In this document: positions 6,699-15,295 of the stretch, piece by piece
How the letters are laid out: each line of letters opens with the position of its first letter
How positions within the stretch are numbered: the stretch's first letter is position 1
Assembly: GCA_019419865.1 (NCBI GenBank)
Contig: JAHZIG010000015.1
Coordinates: 1 to 64,000, forward strand
Reading direction: 5' to 3'
Origin: Clostridiales bacterium
GTDB lineage: Bacteria; Bacillota; Clostridia; Monoglobales; Monoglobaceae
DNA: 64,000 nucleotides
Position numbers and translations under genes: made by a program
The notes under the pieces: model-generated
Database searches by the model: none
What the model was told of the DNA's origin: nothing
The model's input: the letters and a program-made list of their open reading frames with translations, nothing else

Positions 6699-8492
6699 AT
6701 GAATATATACAGATCTCACGTGCTGGTTTGCGGGGGCACAGGCTGCACCTCGTCCGGCTCGGTGAAAATCAAAGAGGAATTTGAAAACCAGATAGCTAAC
6801 AAGGGTCTCGATAAAGAGGTCGCGGTGGTTCAGACCGGCTGTTTCGGACTGTGCGCGCTCGGCCCCATAGTTATCGTATACCCCGAGGGCGCGTTCTACT
6901 CGATGGTAAAGGTCGAGGACGTCGAGGAGATAGTCGAGGAACACTTGCTCAAGGGCAGGATAGTTCAGCGTCTGCTCTACGACGAGACCGTGCATGAAAA
7001 CGAGGATATAAAATCCCTGAACGAGGTAGACTTTTATAAGAAGCAAAAGCGTATCGCGCTGAGGAACTGCGGCGTGATTAACCCCGAAAATATCGAGGAG
7101 TACATAGGTATGGACGGGTATCAGGCTTTGGGTAAGGTTCTCACCGAGATGAAGCCGCAGGAGGTAATCGACGTAATAAAGGATTCGGGGCTTCGCGGCC
7201 GCGGCGGCGGCGGTTTCCCGACCGGCGTAAAATGGCAGTTCGCGGCGAATTCGCCGGGCGGGCAGAAGTACGTCTGCTGTAACGCCGACGAGGGCGATCC
7301 GGGCGCGTTCATGGACAGAAGCATACTCGAAGGCGATCCGCACTCGGTCATAGAGGCTATGGCGATAGCGGGTTACGCAATAGGCGCAAATCAGGGATAT
7401 ATATATATCAGAGCCGAGTACCCGATCGCGGTAAAACGTCTTCAGATAGCTATAGACCAGGCGAGAGAATACGGACTTTTGGGCAAGAATATATTCGAGA
7501 GCGGATTCGACTTCGACCTTGAGATAAGGCTGGGCGCCGGAGCGTTCGTCTGCGGCGAGGAGACCGCGCTCATGACCTCGATAGAGGGTCACAGAGGCGA
7601 GCCGCGCAACCGTCCGCCGTTTCCCGCGGTAAAAGGACTTTGGGAGAAACCGACCATCCTCAACAACGTCGAGACCTACGCCAACATCTGCCAGATAATC
7701 CTAAACGGCCCCGAGTGGTTCGCTTCGATGGGAACCGAAAAGAGCAAGGGCACCAAGGTGTTCGCGCTCGGCGGCAAGATCAACAACACCGGTCTGGTCG
7801 AGATACCGATGGGCACGACCCTGCGCGAGATCGTAGAGGATATAGGCGGCGGAATACCGAACGGGAAGAAGTTCAAGGCGGCGCAGACCGGAGGACCTTC
7901 GGGCGGCTGTATCCCGGCGGAGCTTATAGATACGCCGATAGATTACGATTCGCTTATCTCGATAGGCTCGATGATGGGCTCCGGCGGTCTTATCGTTATG
8001 GACGAGGACAACTGTATGGTCGATATAGCCAAGTTCTTCCTTGAGTTCACCGTGGACGAGTCGTGCGGAAAATGCACGCCCTGCCGCATAGGAACCAAGA
8101 GACTGCTTGAGATACTCACCAAGATAACCGACGGCAAGGGTACGATGGAGGATTTAGACAGGCTCGAAGAACTCGCTCAGGCTATAAAGGCGGGTTCGCT
8201 GTGCGGACTCGGTCAGACGGCGCCTAATCCGGTGCTTTCGACGCTCAAGTATTTCAGAAAGGAATACGAGGCGCATATAATAGACAAGGTATGTCCCGCA
8301 GGAGTATGTAAGGCGCTTTCCAAGTATACTATCGATCCGGACAAGTGCCGCGGCTGCGGTCTCTGCGCTCGGCAATGTCCCGTAGAGGCTATCTCGGGCG
8401 AGATAAAGAAGCCGTTTAAGATAGACAGCGAGAAATGTATCAAGTGCGGAGCTTGTATGGATAAATGTCCGTTTAAAGCTATTTCTAAATAG
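6699..8492 (+). CDS. nuoF: NADH-dependent hydrogenase flavin subunit, NuoF/HydB-like
   Basis: 597 residues. Domains in order: N-terminal [2Fe-2S] thioredoxin-like domain (CGGTGC, TGCFGLC); NADH-binding glycine loop GRGGGGFPTGVKW; FMN site ADEGDPGAFMDRS; SLBB region; N3-type 4Fe-4S motif ESCGKCTPCRIGTK; two C-terminal ferredoxin clusters (CRGCGLCARQC and CIKCGACMDKC). This is the full architecture of the beta subunit of electron-bifurcating or NADH-dependent [FeFe]-hydrogenases. It oxidises or reduces NAD(H) with FMN and links to ferredoxin through its clusters. ATGGAGGAAAACG precedes the ATG. It is followed by hydA. Confidence 0.95.
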   Translation: MNIYRSHVLVCGGTGCTSSGSVKIKEEFENQIANKGLDKEVAVVQTGCFGLCALGPIVIVYPEGAFYSMVKVEDVEEIVEEHLLKGRIVQRLLYDETVHENEDIKSLNEVDFYKKQKRIALRNCGVINPENIEEYIGMDGYQALGKVLTEMKPQEVIDVIKDSGLRGRGGGGFPTGVKWQFAANSPGGQKYVCCNADEGDPGAFMDRSILEGDPHSVIEAMAIAGYAIGANQGYIYIRAEYPIAVKRLQIAIDQAREYGLLGKNIFESGFDFDLEIRLGAGAFVCGEETALMTSIEGHRGEPRNRPPFPAVKGLWEKPTILNNVETYANICQIILNGPEWFASMGTEKSKGTKVFALGGKINNTGLVEIPMGTTLREIVEDIGGGIPNGKKFKAAQTGGPSGGCIPAELIDTPIDYDSLISIGSMMGSGGLIVMDEDNCMVDIAKFFLEFTVDESCGKCTPCRIGTKRLLEILTKITDGKGTMEDLDRLEELAQAIKAGSLCGLGQTAPNPVLSTLKYFRKEYEAHIIDKVCPAGVCKALSKYTIDPDKCRGCGLCARQCPVEAISGEIKKPFKIDSEKCIKCGACMDKCPFKAISK

Positions 8493-8511
8493 ATTGGAGC
8501 GTGAGAAACAG

Positions 8512-10251
8512 ATGGAGAATGTAAATATAAAAATAAACGGCGCCGAGATGAGCGTTCCGGCGGATTATACCGTGCTTCAGGCCGCGCGCGACGCGGGGAT
8601 CAATATCCCGACGCTGTGCTATCTGAAGGACGTGAGCGCGACCGGTTCGTGCCGTATGTGTTTAGTCGAGGTAAAAGGCGCGAGAGCCTTGCAGGCCGCG
8701 TGCGTATATCCGGTCTCCGAGGGGCTCGAGGTATTCACAAACACGCCTAAGGTCAGAAACGAGAGAAAAGTGGTGCTTGAGCTTCTGCTCTCCAACCACG
8801 CGAAGGAATGTTTGAGCTGCGTAAGGAATAAAAACTGCGAACTGCAAACGCTCACCGACGAGTTGGGTATAACCGACATAAAATTCCAGGGCGTTATGCA
8901 GGAGCACAGCGTAGACGAACTGTCGCCGTCGATAGTCAGAGACAACAACAAATGTATACTCTGCCGCAGATGCGTGAACATGTGCAAGAACGTTCAGACG
9001 GTAGCCGTGATAGACGCGACCGAACGCGGATTTAACACGACGATAGCGTCGCCGTTCGATATGAGTCTCGGCGAGGTCGCGTGCGTAAACTGCGGCCAGT
9101 GTATCGCGGCCTGTCCGGTAGGCGCGCTCAGAGAAAAGGATAACACGAGCGAGGTCTGGGACGCTATAGCCGACGAGGACAAGTACGTGGTCGTTCAGAC
9201 CGCTCCGGCGGTAAGAGCGGCTTTGGGCGAGGAATTCGGTTTCCTGATCGGAACTCCGGTCACCGGAAAGATGGCGGCGGCTCTGAGAAGGCTTGGCTTC
9301 GATAAGGTGTTCGACACGGACACGGGCGCAGACCTTACGATAATGGAAGAGGGAACCGAGCTTATAGATCGTATAAAGAACGGCGGCAAACTGCCGATGA
9401 TAACCTCCTGCAGTCCGGGCTGGATAAAGTTCTGCGAGCATAACTTCCCGGATTTCCTCGACAACCTGTCGAGCTGCAAATCCCCGCACGAGATGTTCGG
9501 CGCGGTGATCAAGAGTTATTACGCCGAGAAGAACAATATCGACCCCAAGGATATCGTAGTGGTCTCGGTAATGCCCTGCGTCGCTAAAAAGTTCGAGGCG
9601 GGACGCGAGGAGCTTGGCCATAACGGTATGCGGGACGTGGATATCGTTATATCGACGCGCGAGCTGGCGAGAATGATAAAAGAGGCCGGGATAATGTTCG
9701 ACCGTCTCCCCGACGAGGATTTCGACCAGCCGTTTGAGAGAGCGAGCGGCGCCGGAGTTATATTCGGAGCTACCGGCGGAGTTATGGAAGCCGCGCTGCG
9801 TACCGTCGCGGAGGTTCTCAGCGGCGAGAGTATAGACAACGTCGAATATACCGCGGTAAGAGGCACGGAGGGCATAAAAGAGGCGACCGTGAATATCGCG
9901 GGCAAGGATATCAGAGTCGCCGTGGCTCACGGTCTCGGCAACGCGAGAAAGTTGCTTAATAATATCCGCGAAGGCAAGGCGGAATACGAGTTCATAGAGA
10001 TAATGGGCTGCCCCGGCGGCTGCGTAACGGGCGGCGGACAGCCGATAGTCTCGTCGAGAAAGCTGATGGACATAAACCTCAAGGCCGAGCGCGCGAAGGC
10101 GCTCTATACCGAGGACGCGAACAGTCCGATCAGAAAGAGCCACGAGAATCCCGACATGAAAGAATTGTACGACAACTACTTCGGCGAGCCGGGTTCGCAT
10201 AAGGCGCACGAACTGCTGCACACGCACTATATTAAGAGGGACAGATTCTAA
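8512..10251 (+). CDS. hydA: [FeFe]-hydrogenase catalytic subunit, HydA, NADH-dependent group A type
   Basis: 579 residues, cytoplasmic. N-terminal 2Fe-2S domain (C36, C47, C50, C64), His-ligated cluster (H96, C100, C103, C109), two 4Fe-4S ferredoxin clusters (C148/151/154/158 and C191/194/197/201), then the H-domain: TSCSPGW (C300), VMPCVAKK (C356), ATGGVMEAALRT and GCPGGCVTGG (C500, C504). L1 reads TSCSPGW rather than the textbook TSCCPxW. It evolves or consumes H2 and works with NuoE and NuoF. ATG 8512 is preferred over TTG 8494; GGAG at 8496-8499 serves it. The operon ends with the hairpins at 10335-10396. Confidence 0.95.
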   Translation: MENVNIKINGAEMSVPADYTVLQAARDAGINIPTLCYLKDVSATGSCRMCLVEVKGARALQAACVYPVSEGLEVFTNTPKVRNERKVVLELLLSNHAKECLSCVRNKNCELQTLTDELGITDIKFQGVMQEHSVDELSPSIVRDNNKCILCRRCVNMCKNVQTVAVIDATERGFNTTIASPFDMSLGEVACVNCGQCIAACPVGALREKDNTSEVWDAIADEDKYVVVQTAPAVRAALGEEFGFLIGTPVTGKMAAALRRLGFDKVFDTDTGADLTIMEEGTELIDRIKNGGKLPMITSCSPGWIKFCEHNFPDFLDNLSSCKSPHEMFGAVIKSYYAEKNNIDPKDIVVVSVMPCVAKKFEAGREELGHNGMRDVDIVISTRELARMIKEAGIMFDRLPDEDFDQPFERASGAGVIFGATGGVMEAALRTVAEVLSGESIDNVEYTAVRGTEGIKEATVNIAGKDIRVAVAHGLGNARKLLNNIREGKAEYEFIEIMGCPGGCVTGGGQPIVSSRKLMDINLKAERAKALYTEDANSPIRKSHENPDMKELYDNYFGEPGSHKAHELLHTHYIKRDRF

Positions 10252-10334
10252 CCCGCACCGAATAACTTTACCGGAACTTGCCGGAAATTGCGTGATTTAA
10301 TATTTAAATATAACGAACGTAAGAATAAAATAAT

Positions 10335-10396
10335 CCCCGCCTTGGAGCGGGGAGATTTTCCCCTCGGCTCAAAACGAGCCGGGGGCTTTTTTGGTA
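10335..10396 (+). terminator. double-hairpin intrinsic terminator of the hydrogenase operon
   Basis: First hairpin CCCCGC/GCGGGG (10335-10340 with 10347-10352), second CCCTCGGCTC paired with GAGCCGGGGG (10361-10370 with 10375-10384; one G-T pair), followed by CTTTTTT. The rest of the gap up to 10689 holds only the degenerate repeats listed next. Confidence 0.85.
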
Positions 10397-10399
10397 TAA

Positions 10400-10570
10400 A
10401 GCGTTATTCGCGGGGTCGGTTATTTTTAATCTAAATCTATATACGCGGGTTCGGTCGCTTTTTTGCTCTAAAACTCTATGCGTAGGGCGGGCGTTGTTTA
10501 TTTTATCCGAACTCTTCTATACGCGGATCTGTTATTTTTCAAATCCCTACGCGCGGGTCGGCGCCGCGCT
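10400..10570. repeat. degenerate tandem repeats of about 35-40 bp
   Basis: Four to five imperfect units each start near CGCGGGTCGGT, run through a T-rich block and end near CTATA. They begin around 10409, 10445, 10482, 10524 and 10552. Each unit has a GC-rich start and a T-tract, looking like decayed copies of one element. No gene is seen here. Confidence 0.45.
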
Positions 10571-10689
10571 TCCGTATTCTTCCGGAGCTATCCCAATTAC
10601 AGAAATGTTTTAAATAAAAATTCGCATACGCAAGTCAAAGCTATAATATTTTTATCAAGAATGAAAATCGTTTTACGTTTACGCATATC

Positions 10690-11148
10690 TTACAGCGCCG
10701 CGAGGACAGAGGTTATACAGCGGTTTAATATCGAATAGTACTCCGTCTCATCGCGGATATTTTCCCGCTTTGCGTCGGGGAGCTTAGAAAAATCCGCGGA
10801 GAGCTCGGCGTTTTCAGTCCAAGTTAAGAGCGGCGCGGCGGAACCGGCGGACTCGCGTCCGAAAACGTAGGTCGCTACCAAAGCCACCCGGCCTTGACTG
10901 CGGGTCGTTATGCAATATTTGTAATAGTTATTCTTCGCGTTTTCGATCGTCACGCATTTTTGCGTCGTCGGGTTAAAGACGCTCCTCGATCTTATCGCGC
11001 CGTAGTTTATCTTTACGGGAAGCTTATATCTCATCAACGAATTATTCAACTGAGCGGCTATGTCTACCAATAAAACAGAAGTATCCGCGTTTTGTACATG
11101 ATACTCCGGTATCGAGGGGTGCGGCTGTATATCTGAAAACTTTATCAT
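10690..11148 (-). CDS. hypothetical protein divergent from XRE regulator
   Basis: 152 residues; GGAGGT stands 5-6 nt before ATG 11148, so the start is secure. I do not recognise the family. It is soluble, with no signal peptide or membrane segment; the second half is rich in charged residues (SADFSKLPDAKRENIRDETEY). A central run CVTIENAKNNYYKYCIT looks like two strands. It is transcribed away from the XRE gene and shares its operator region, so it is probably a target of that regulator. It may be an accessory gene of mobile origin. Confidence 0.6.
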   Translation of the reverse strand: MIKFSDIQPHPSIPEYHVQNADTSVLLVDIAAQLNNSLMRYKLPVKINYGAIRSRSVFNPTTQKCVTIENAKNNYYKYCITTRSQGRVALVATYVFGRESAGSAAPLLTWTENAELSADFSKLPDAKRENIRDETEYYSILNRCITSVLAAL

Positions 11149-11220
11149 TTTTGACCTCCGATTCGTCTTTGGTATATTCGGCGTTCTTTTCTCTTATAAT
11201 AGTATTGTCTAATAATATTA

Positions 11221-11240
11221 TGATAACCAAACGGTTATCA
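11221..11240. promoter_or_regulatory. palindromic operator 1 (XRE/hypothetical divergent promoter)
   Basis: TGATAACCAAACGGTTATCA: perfect 8-bp arms around a 4-nt centre. On the minus strand it falls between a TTGATA and a TAATAT hexamer that would form the promoter of the gene ending at 11148, so binding would block that promoter. Confidence 0.6.
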
Positions 11241-11275
11241 AACAAATATATTATACATCGCTTGATATAAAATGT

Positions 11276-11295
11276 CAATAACCAATCGGTTGTCA
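11276..11295. promoter_or_regulatory. operator 2, near-copy of operator 1
   Basis: CAATAACCAATCGGTTGTCA agrees with operator 1 at 16 of 20 positions and keeps the AACC-N4-GGTT core. It lies 27 nt upstream of the XRE start codon, suggesting autorepression. The two centres are 55 bp apart. Confidence 0.55.
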
Positions 11296-11321
11296 AAAAA
11301 TCCGGAAGAAGAGATATAATA

Positions 11322-11555
11322 ATGAGGAACAATTATTATAAGAGAATAAGATACTTAAGAGAGGATCACGATTTGTCGCAGCGGGCGCTCGCCGCGAAAC
11401 TCGGCATGAAGCAGGCGCAGTATTGCAGATACGAGCAGGGGTATCGGGATATCCCGACCGACGTATTGATAGGTATCGCCGATATATTCAACACGAGCAC
11501 GGACTATATCTTAGAGCGCACGGACGACCCGAGCCCGCCGCGCAGACGGCGATAA
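11322..11555 (+). CDS. XRE-family helix-turn-helix regulator
   Basis: 77 residues. The N-terminal 65 residues form a Cro/CI-type HTH: IRYLREDHDLSQRALAAKL, then the recognition helix MKQAQYCRYEQG and the typical IPTDVLIGIADIFNTSTDYILERTD. A short basic tail (PPRRRR) follows. GAAGAGA precedes the ATG. Small one-domain XRE proteins commonly repress their own and a divergent gene; the two AACC-N4-GGTT palindromes upstream fit that. Confidence 0.88.
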   Translation: MRNNYYKRIRYLREDHDLSQRALAAKLGMKQAQYCRYEQGYRDIPTDVLIGIADIFNTSTDYILERTDDPSPPRRRR

Positions 11556-11711
11556 AAACGCCGTATATTGCGATAAGTCCGCGTTCTATTTTGGAGCGGT
11601 CTCTTCGGGGGAGTTTTGCGCTTTATCGAGCCGTATAAAATCCGGCGCGTCCTGTTTAGATTTCGCAAAGATTACATTCCGTACAATTTTATTACAATAT
11701 ATTTAATTAGC

Positions 11712-11740
11712 TTGACGCGAAAATAATAAAGTGTTATTAT
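11712..11740 (+). promoter_or_regulatory. promoter of Lrp-aminotransferase operon
   Basis: TTGACG (11712-11717), 17-nt spacer, TATTAT (11735-11740). It lies in the 294-bp gap 11556-11849, which otherwise shows no gene; the 5' leader would be about 100 nt. Confidence 0.6.
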
Positions 11741-11849
11741 TGAGGGTATTAAAATAGAACGATACTGCCGCGCTCGTATGGCGGCGGTCGGATATCCGGA
11801 CGGGTTGGATACGGCTGCGGCGTATTTATAATGAAATGGGGTTTTGTTT

Positions 11850-12350
11850 ATGTCAGGATTAACTAACGCTGAAAAAATACTCGATATACTTCATAAGGAT
11901 TGCAGGATACCGCTTGAACAGATAGCCGATATGCTCGGCGAGTCCGTGGAGGTCGTCGCAGAGGAAATAAGTAAAATGGAAGAAGACGGCGTTATCTTAG
12001 GTTACGGAGCTAAGGTCAATTGGGATAAGGCGTTCGGCTCCGAGGCCGTGACCGCGTATATCGAGATCAAGGTGACGCCGCAGAGGAATCAGGGCTTCGA
12101 CCGTATCGCCGAGAGGATATACCAGTATCCCGAGGTCAAGGCGGTGAATCTCATGAGCGGGAGCTACGACTTTGGCATAACGGTCGAGGGTTCCAACGTC
12201 AAGGAGATCGCCCAGTTCGTCTCGGATCATCTCGCGCCGATGGATTCCGTTATAAGCACCGCCACCCACTTTGTGCTCAAGAGATATAAGTACGACGGGA
12301 TAATCTGCAACAAACCGGAAAAAGACGACAGGGAGGTAATTTCCCTATGA
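11850..12350 (+). CDS. Lrp/AsnC-family transcriptional regulator
   Basis: 166 residues. N-terminal winged HTH (ILDILHKDCRIPLEQIADML, then VVAEEISKMEEDGVILGYGA) and a C-terminal RAM/AsnC domain (VTAYIEIKVTPQRNQGFDRI, VKAVNLMSGSYDFGITVEG). Such proteins sense amino acids as octamers. The stop overlaps the aminotransferase start by ATGA, so the two are cotranslated; this pair is common in Clostridia, and control of amino-acid metabolism is likely. ATG 11850 is chosen with GGGG 8 nt upstream. Confidence 0.88.
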   Translation: MSGLTNAEKILDILHKDCRIPLEQIADMLGESVEVVAEEISKMEEDGVILGYGAKVNWDKAFGSEAVTAYIEIKVTPQRNQGFDRIAERIYQYPEVKAVNLMSGSYDFGITVEGSNVKEIAQFVSDHLAPMDSVISTATHFVLKRYKYDGIICNKPEKDDREVISL

Positions 12351-13519
12351 GTTTCGACGTAAATAAGATACTGAACAACACCGTCAAGAATATCCCTCCG
12401 TCCGGGATAAGAAAGTTTTTCGACGTCGCGGCGGAGATGGAGGACTGTATCTCGCTCGGAGTCGGAGAGCCGGACTTCGTCACACCCTGGCATATCAGGG
12501 ACGAGGGAATATATTCGCTCGAAAAAGGGCATACGCATTATACCTCAAACTCGGGTCTTAAAGAGCTGAGGACTGAAATATGCAACTATCTTCTGCGCCG
12601 CTTTGGTTTGAGCTATAATCCGCTGAGCCACGTCGTGGTGACGGTCGGCGGCAGCGAGGCGATAGACCTGTTTATCCGCTCGATCGTGGAGCCGGGCGAC
12701 GAGGTGATCGTGCCCGAGCCGTGTTTCGTCTGCTATAAACCGATAGTCGAGCTTCAGGGCGGAGTCGCGGTTCCGATAATAACCAAGGCGGAGGATAAGT
12801 TCAAGCTCACGCCCGAGCAGCTCAAGGCGGCAATCACGCCCAGGACGAAGGCGCTCGTATTGCCGTATCCGAACAACCCGACCGGCGGTATAATGAACAA
12901 GAAAGACCTCGAGAAGATCGCCGAGGTGATTCTGGATACGAATATCATGGTACTGTCGGACGAGATATACGCCGAGCTTACATACGGCGGCGATCACGTG
13001 TCCATCGCGTCTATCGACGGTATGCACGAGAGGACGGTCGTGGTAAACGGCTTCTCCAAGACGTACGCGATGACAGGCTGGCGTCTCGGCTACGCCTGCG
13101 GCGGCGAGGAGATAATCTCGGCTATGACCAAGGTCCACCAATACGCGATCATGTCCGCGCCGACGACCGCGCAGTACGCGGCTATAGAAGCGCTCAGAAA
13201 CGGAGACGGCGACGTCGAGACGATGAGAAACGAATACAACTACAGAAGAAACGTGATAGTCAAGGGCTTTAACGACATGGGGCTCGACTGCTTCGAGCCG
13301 GAGGGCGCGTTCTACGCGTTCCCGTCGATCCAGAGCACGGGCATGAGTTCGAATGAATTCTGCGAGAGACTGTTGTATTCAAAGAAGCTGGCCGTAGTTC
13401 CCGGCAACGCGTTCGGAAGCAGCGGCGAGGGCTTTATCAGATGTTCCTACGCGTATTCGATAGATAACATCAACGAGGCGCTAAACAGGATGGACATGTT
13501 TTTGAAGGAGATAAAATAA
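12347..13519 (+). CDS. PLP-dependent aminotransferase, class I/II
   Basis: 390 residues, fold type I. Key blocks: GVGEPDFVTP near the N-terminus, PYPNNPTGG (cofactor/substrate contact), VLSDEIYAELTYGG, and NGFSKTYAMTGWRLGY with the Schiff-base Lys, and a final GEGFIRCSYAYS with the substrate-carboxylate Arg. It transfers amino groups between an amino acid and 2-oxoglutarate or a similar acid; the sequence alone does not fix the substrate (aspartate, aromatic or alanine type). It is coupled to an Lrp regulator by a 4-nt overlap. Confidence 0.9.
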   Translation: MSFDVNKILNNTVKNIPPSGIRKFFDVAAEMEDCISLGVGEPDFVTPWHIRDEGIYSLEKGHTHYTSNSGLKELRTEICNYLLRRFGLSYNPLSHVVVTVGGSEAIDLFIRSIVEPGDEVIVPEPCFVCYKPIVELQGGVAVPIITKAEDKFKLTPEQLKAAITPRTKALVLPYPNNPTGGIMNKKDLEKIAEVILDTNIMVLSDEIYAELTYGGDHVSIASIDGMHERTVVVNGFSKTYAMTGWRLGYACGGEEIISAMTKVHQYAIMSAPTTAQYAAIEALRNGDGDVETMRNEYNYRRNVIVKGFNDMGLDCFEPEGAFYAFPSIQSTGMSSNEFCERLLYSKKLAVVPGNAFGSSGEGFIRCSYAYSIDNINEALNRMDMFLKEIK

Positions 13520-13532
13520 ACGGAGCAACATA

Positions 13533-13715
13533 GCAACGTAGAGATTAGGGATTAGAGATTAGCGATTAGGAGTCCAAATGCTTCTGTAACGTGGAAACGG
13601 CTGCTGTAACTTATAGGAAAACAATGTATCCATTTCCGCAAACAAAGCCGTCAGGCGTTAAAGCGTCCCATCTTGCTACTATTCGCTATTCGCTAATAGC
13701 TAATCGCTACGTTAT
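13533..13715. mobile_element. 183-bp palindrome-ended repeat element, copy A (MITE-like)
   Basis: Left end AACGTAGAGATTAG plus further GATTAG units, right end CTAATCGCTACGTTA; the ends are inverted repeats of each other, with a GATTAG/CTATTCGC series on both sides. A second copy lies at 20715-20903 and is similar along its whole length, including AGTCCAAA near the left and GCCGTC-GGCGT-AAAG near the right. No transposase inside. The right end abuts the ribosome-binding site of the next gene. Confidence 0.7.
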
Positions 13716-13729
13716 GAAAGGCGGTAATT

Positions 13730-13957
13730 ATGGATCGACACGAATATATTACGGACGAAGAGGTCGTAAAGCGAGCTAAGGCCGCGGTCAGATTGGCTAT
13801 TGAAAAGAAAAAAGTTCTCGGCGCGCCGATAGTGGCGTACGACGTTAAGACGAACGAAGTATATCAGGTCAACGACGACGGCAGCCGAACCGTTCTGGGT
13901 AAAGGCATCGGAAGGGGACGTTACAGTGAAAGATGCAGAGAAAATAAAGAATCCTGA
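13730..13957 (+). CDS. candidate antitoxin partner of zeta-like toxin
   Basis: 75 residues, start at 13730 behind AAGGCGG. Charged and helical in the first half (EEVVKRAKAAVRLAIEKKKV), then KTNEVYQVNDDGSRTVLGKG; such short proteins often precede AAA_33/zeta-type kinases. Its last 32 nt overlap the next gene, as in toxin-antitoxin operons. The family is not recognised; it is not the epsilon antitoxin of streptococcal plasmids. The antitoxin role rests on size, order and overlap. Confidence 0.6.
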   Translation: MDRHEYITDEEVVKRAKAAVRLAIEKKKVLGAPIVAYDVKTNEVYQVNDDGSRTVLGKGIGRGRYSERCRENKES

Positions 13958-14528
13958 AATAGTCGTTTTTGCAGGTCCGAACGGATCGGGTAAAAGCACG
14001 TTTACAGAATTGCTTAGGCCTCCTATGGATTATATTAACGCAGACGAGATAAAAAAGATATTAAAATGCTCTGATTTAGAGGCGGCGCAAATTGCAGAAC
14101 AGCAAAGAGAAGATCATCTCGCCAATATGAGAGAATTCTGCTTTGAAACCGTGATGTCAACAGACCGAAATTTAAAGCTTTTACAGCGCGCAAAAGAAAA
14201 AGGATATTTTATCAGATGTTATTATATACTTACTTCGGATCCTATTATAAATATAGAGCGCGTAAAATCAAGAGTTATAGAGGGAGGGCACGACGTGCCT
14301 GCCGATAAAATCATAAGTCGATATAACCGGGCGCTCGACTTGGTAAAAGATGTGATTATGGCGAGCGACGTCTGTCATATTTATGATAATTCTAACGACG
14401 AGCCTTTTCGTATTTTTAAAAAGCGAAAAGACAAATGCTATTATCAGGAATGCGATAATTGGCGCCTGGAGGATATCAAACTGCTTACCGCAGTTTCTAA
14501 TATGGAGGAAATAAATTTAAACGACTAA
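13926..14528 (+). CDS. zeta-toxin-like P-loop kinase
   Basis: 200 residues, GTG start with GGGG about 9 nt upstream. A P-loop GPNGSGKST (residues about 18-26) is followed by DYINADEI, CFETVMSTDR and a region with VIEGGHDVPADKIISRYNRAL, the layout of zeta-toxin/AAA_33 kinases that phosphorylate UDP-N-acetylglucosamine or a related sugar. The substrate here is unknown. The C-terminus (KKRKDKCYYQECDNW) is ordinary. It probably forms a toxin-antitoxin or kinase-regulator pair with the preceding gene. Confidence 0.78.
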   Translation: MKDAEKIKNPEIVVFAGPNGSGKSTFTELLRPPMDYINADEIKKILKCSDLEAAQIAEQQREDHLANMREFCFETVMSTDRNLKLLQRAKEKGYFIRCYYILTSDPIINIERVKSRVIEGGHDVPADKIISRYNRALDLVKDVIMASDVCHIYDNSNDEPFRIFKKRKDKCYYQECDNWRLEDIKLLTAVSNMEEINLND

Positions 14529-15295
14529 AAACGTCGCGATTGATAAGCGTCGGCGTCTTTGACTTTGTATAAATTGTATAAAGAGGGCGAGATATCTCCC
14601 GCCGCTTCAGCCTGTCGAAGAACCCGCATTTGCATCAAGCAAAAATAGGGTTCTTCTTCATATTCGTCAAATATACAAAAATACCCAGTAATTTCGAAGG
14701 GGTATCGTTACCCTTCCATTTCCATTTTGCCAGTTTTTTCAGATTCATGGTTGCAAACTTAAGCCTTACCCAGGCGCTTACCTGTGCAAGACCTCTGTAT
14801 GGAGTGTATCTCATTGCGTGTTTTTCCTTTGCATCCGCAAATACTCTCTCTATCTTCTCTTTTCGCATTTTATATAATTCAGCGTATTTAGGCGTATGCC
14901 TTACGTCCTCTGCAAGCTCTATGTAATTTGACCATATGTGTTTGGTCACCGTCTTCACACAATCCTTGGACTCTGTGCATAAATGTCTTGTGGGACAATT
15001 TTTACATATTTCAGGATTGCTTTTATATTCTCTGTACCCGTCTCGGTTTGTAGTTTTGTAACCCAATACTTGATATTCAGGACAAATGATACAGTCATAA
15101 TATTCGTCATATACATATTTCCACCACTGATGTCCGCCTTTCTTTGTCATCGGTCTTTTGTATGCTGTGGATATCACTCTTCCGTCGTCAAATATCTTTT
15201 TACATATATGTAGTGGTAGAATAAAAAACGTACAGGTTAAAGCTTTCGCAAAATCAGCATATGTGATATAATATAGCATATGAGGAGGCAATAAC

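Noticed and set aside
8662..10227. 521-residue open frame antisense to hydA
   Set aside because: It mirrors hydA codon structure, has no ribosome-binding site and no domain; similar antisense frames cover 3494-4612 and 6675-7592.
10478..10738. 86-residue frame in the gap after hydA
   Set aside because: Lies on the decayed repeats, no ribosome-binding site, overlaps the end of the minus-strand gene.
13531..13570. GATTAG repeats considered as a CRISPR or telomere-like array
   Set aside because: No spacers; they form the arm of a palindrome-ended element and pair with the opposite arm.
13591..13779. 62-residue frame inside the repeat element
   Set aside because: Not conserved in the second copy, no start signal, and crosses the element end into the next gene.
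14630..14926. Plus-strand frames of 98 and 76 residues over the IS1182 end
   Set aside because: Antisense shadows of the transposase C-terminus.
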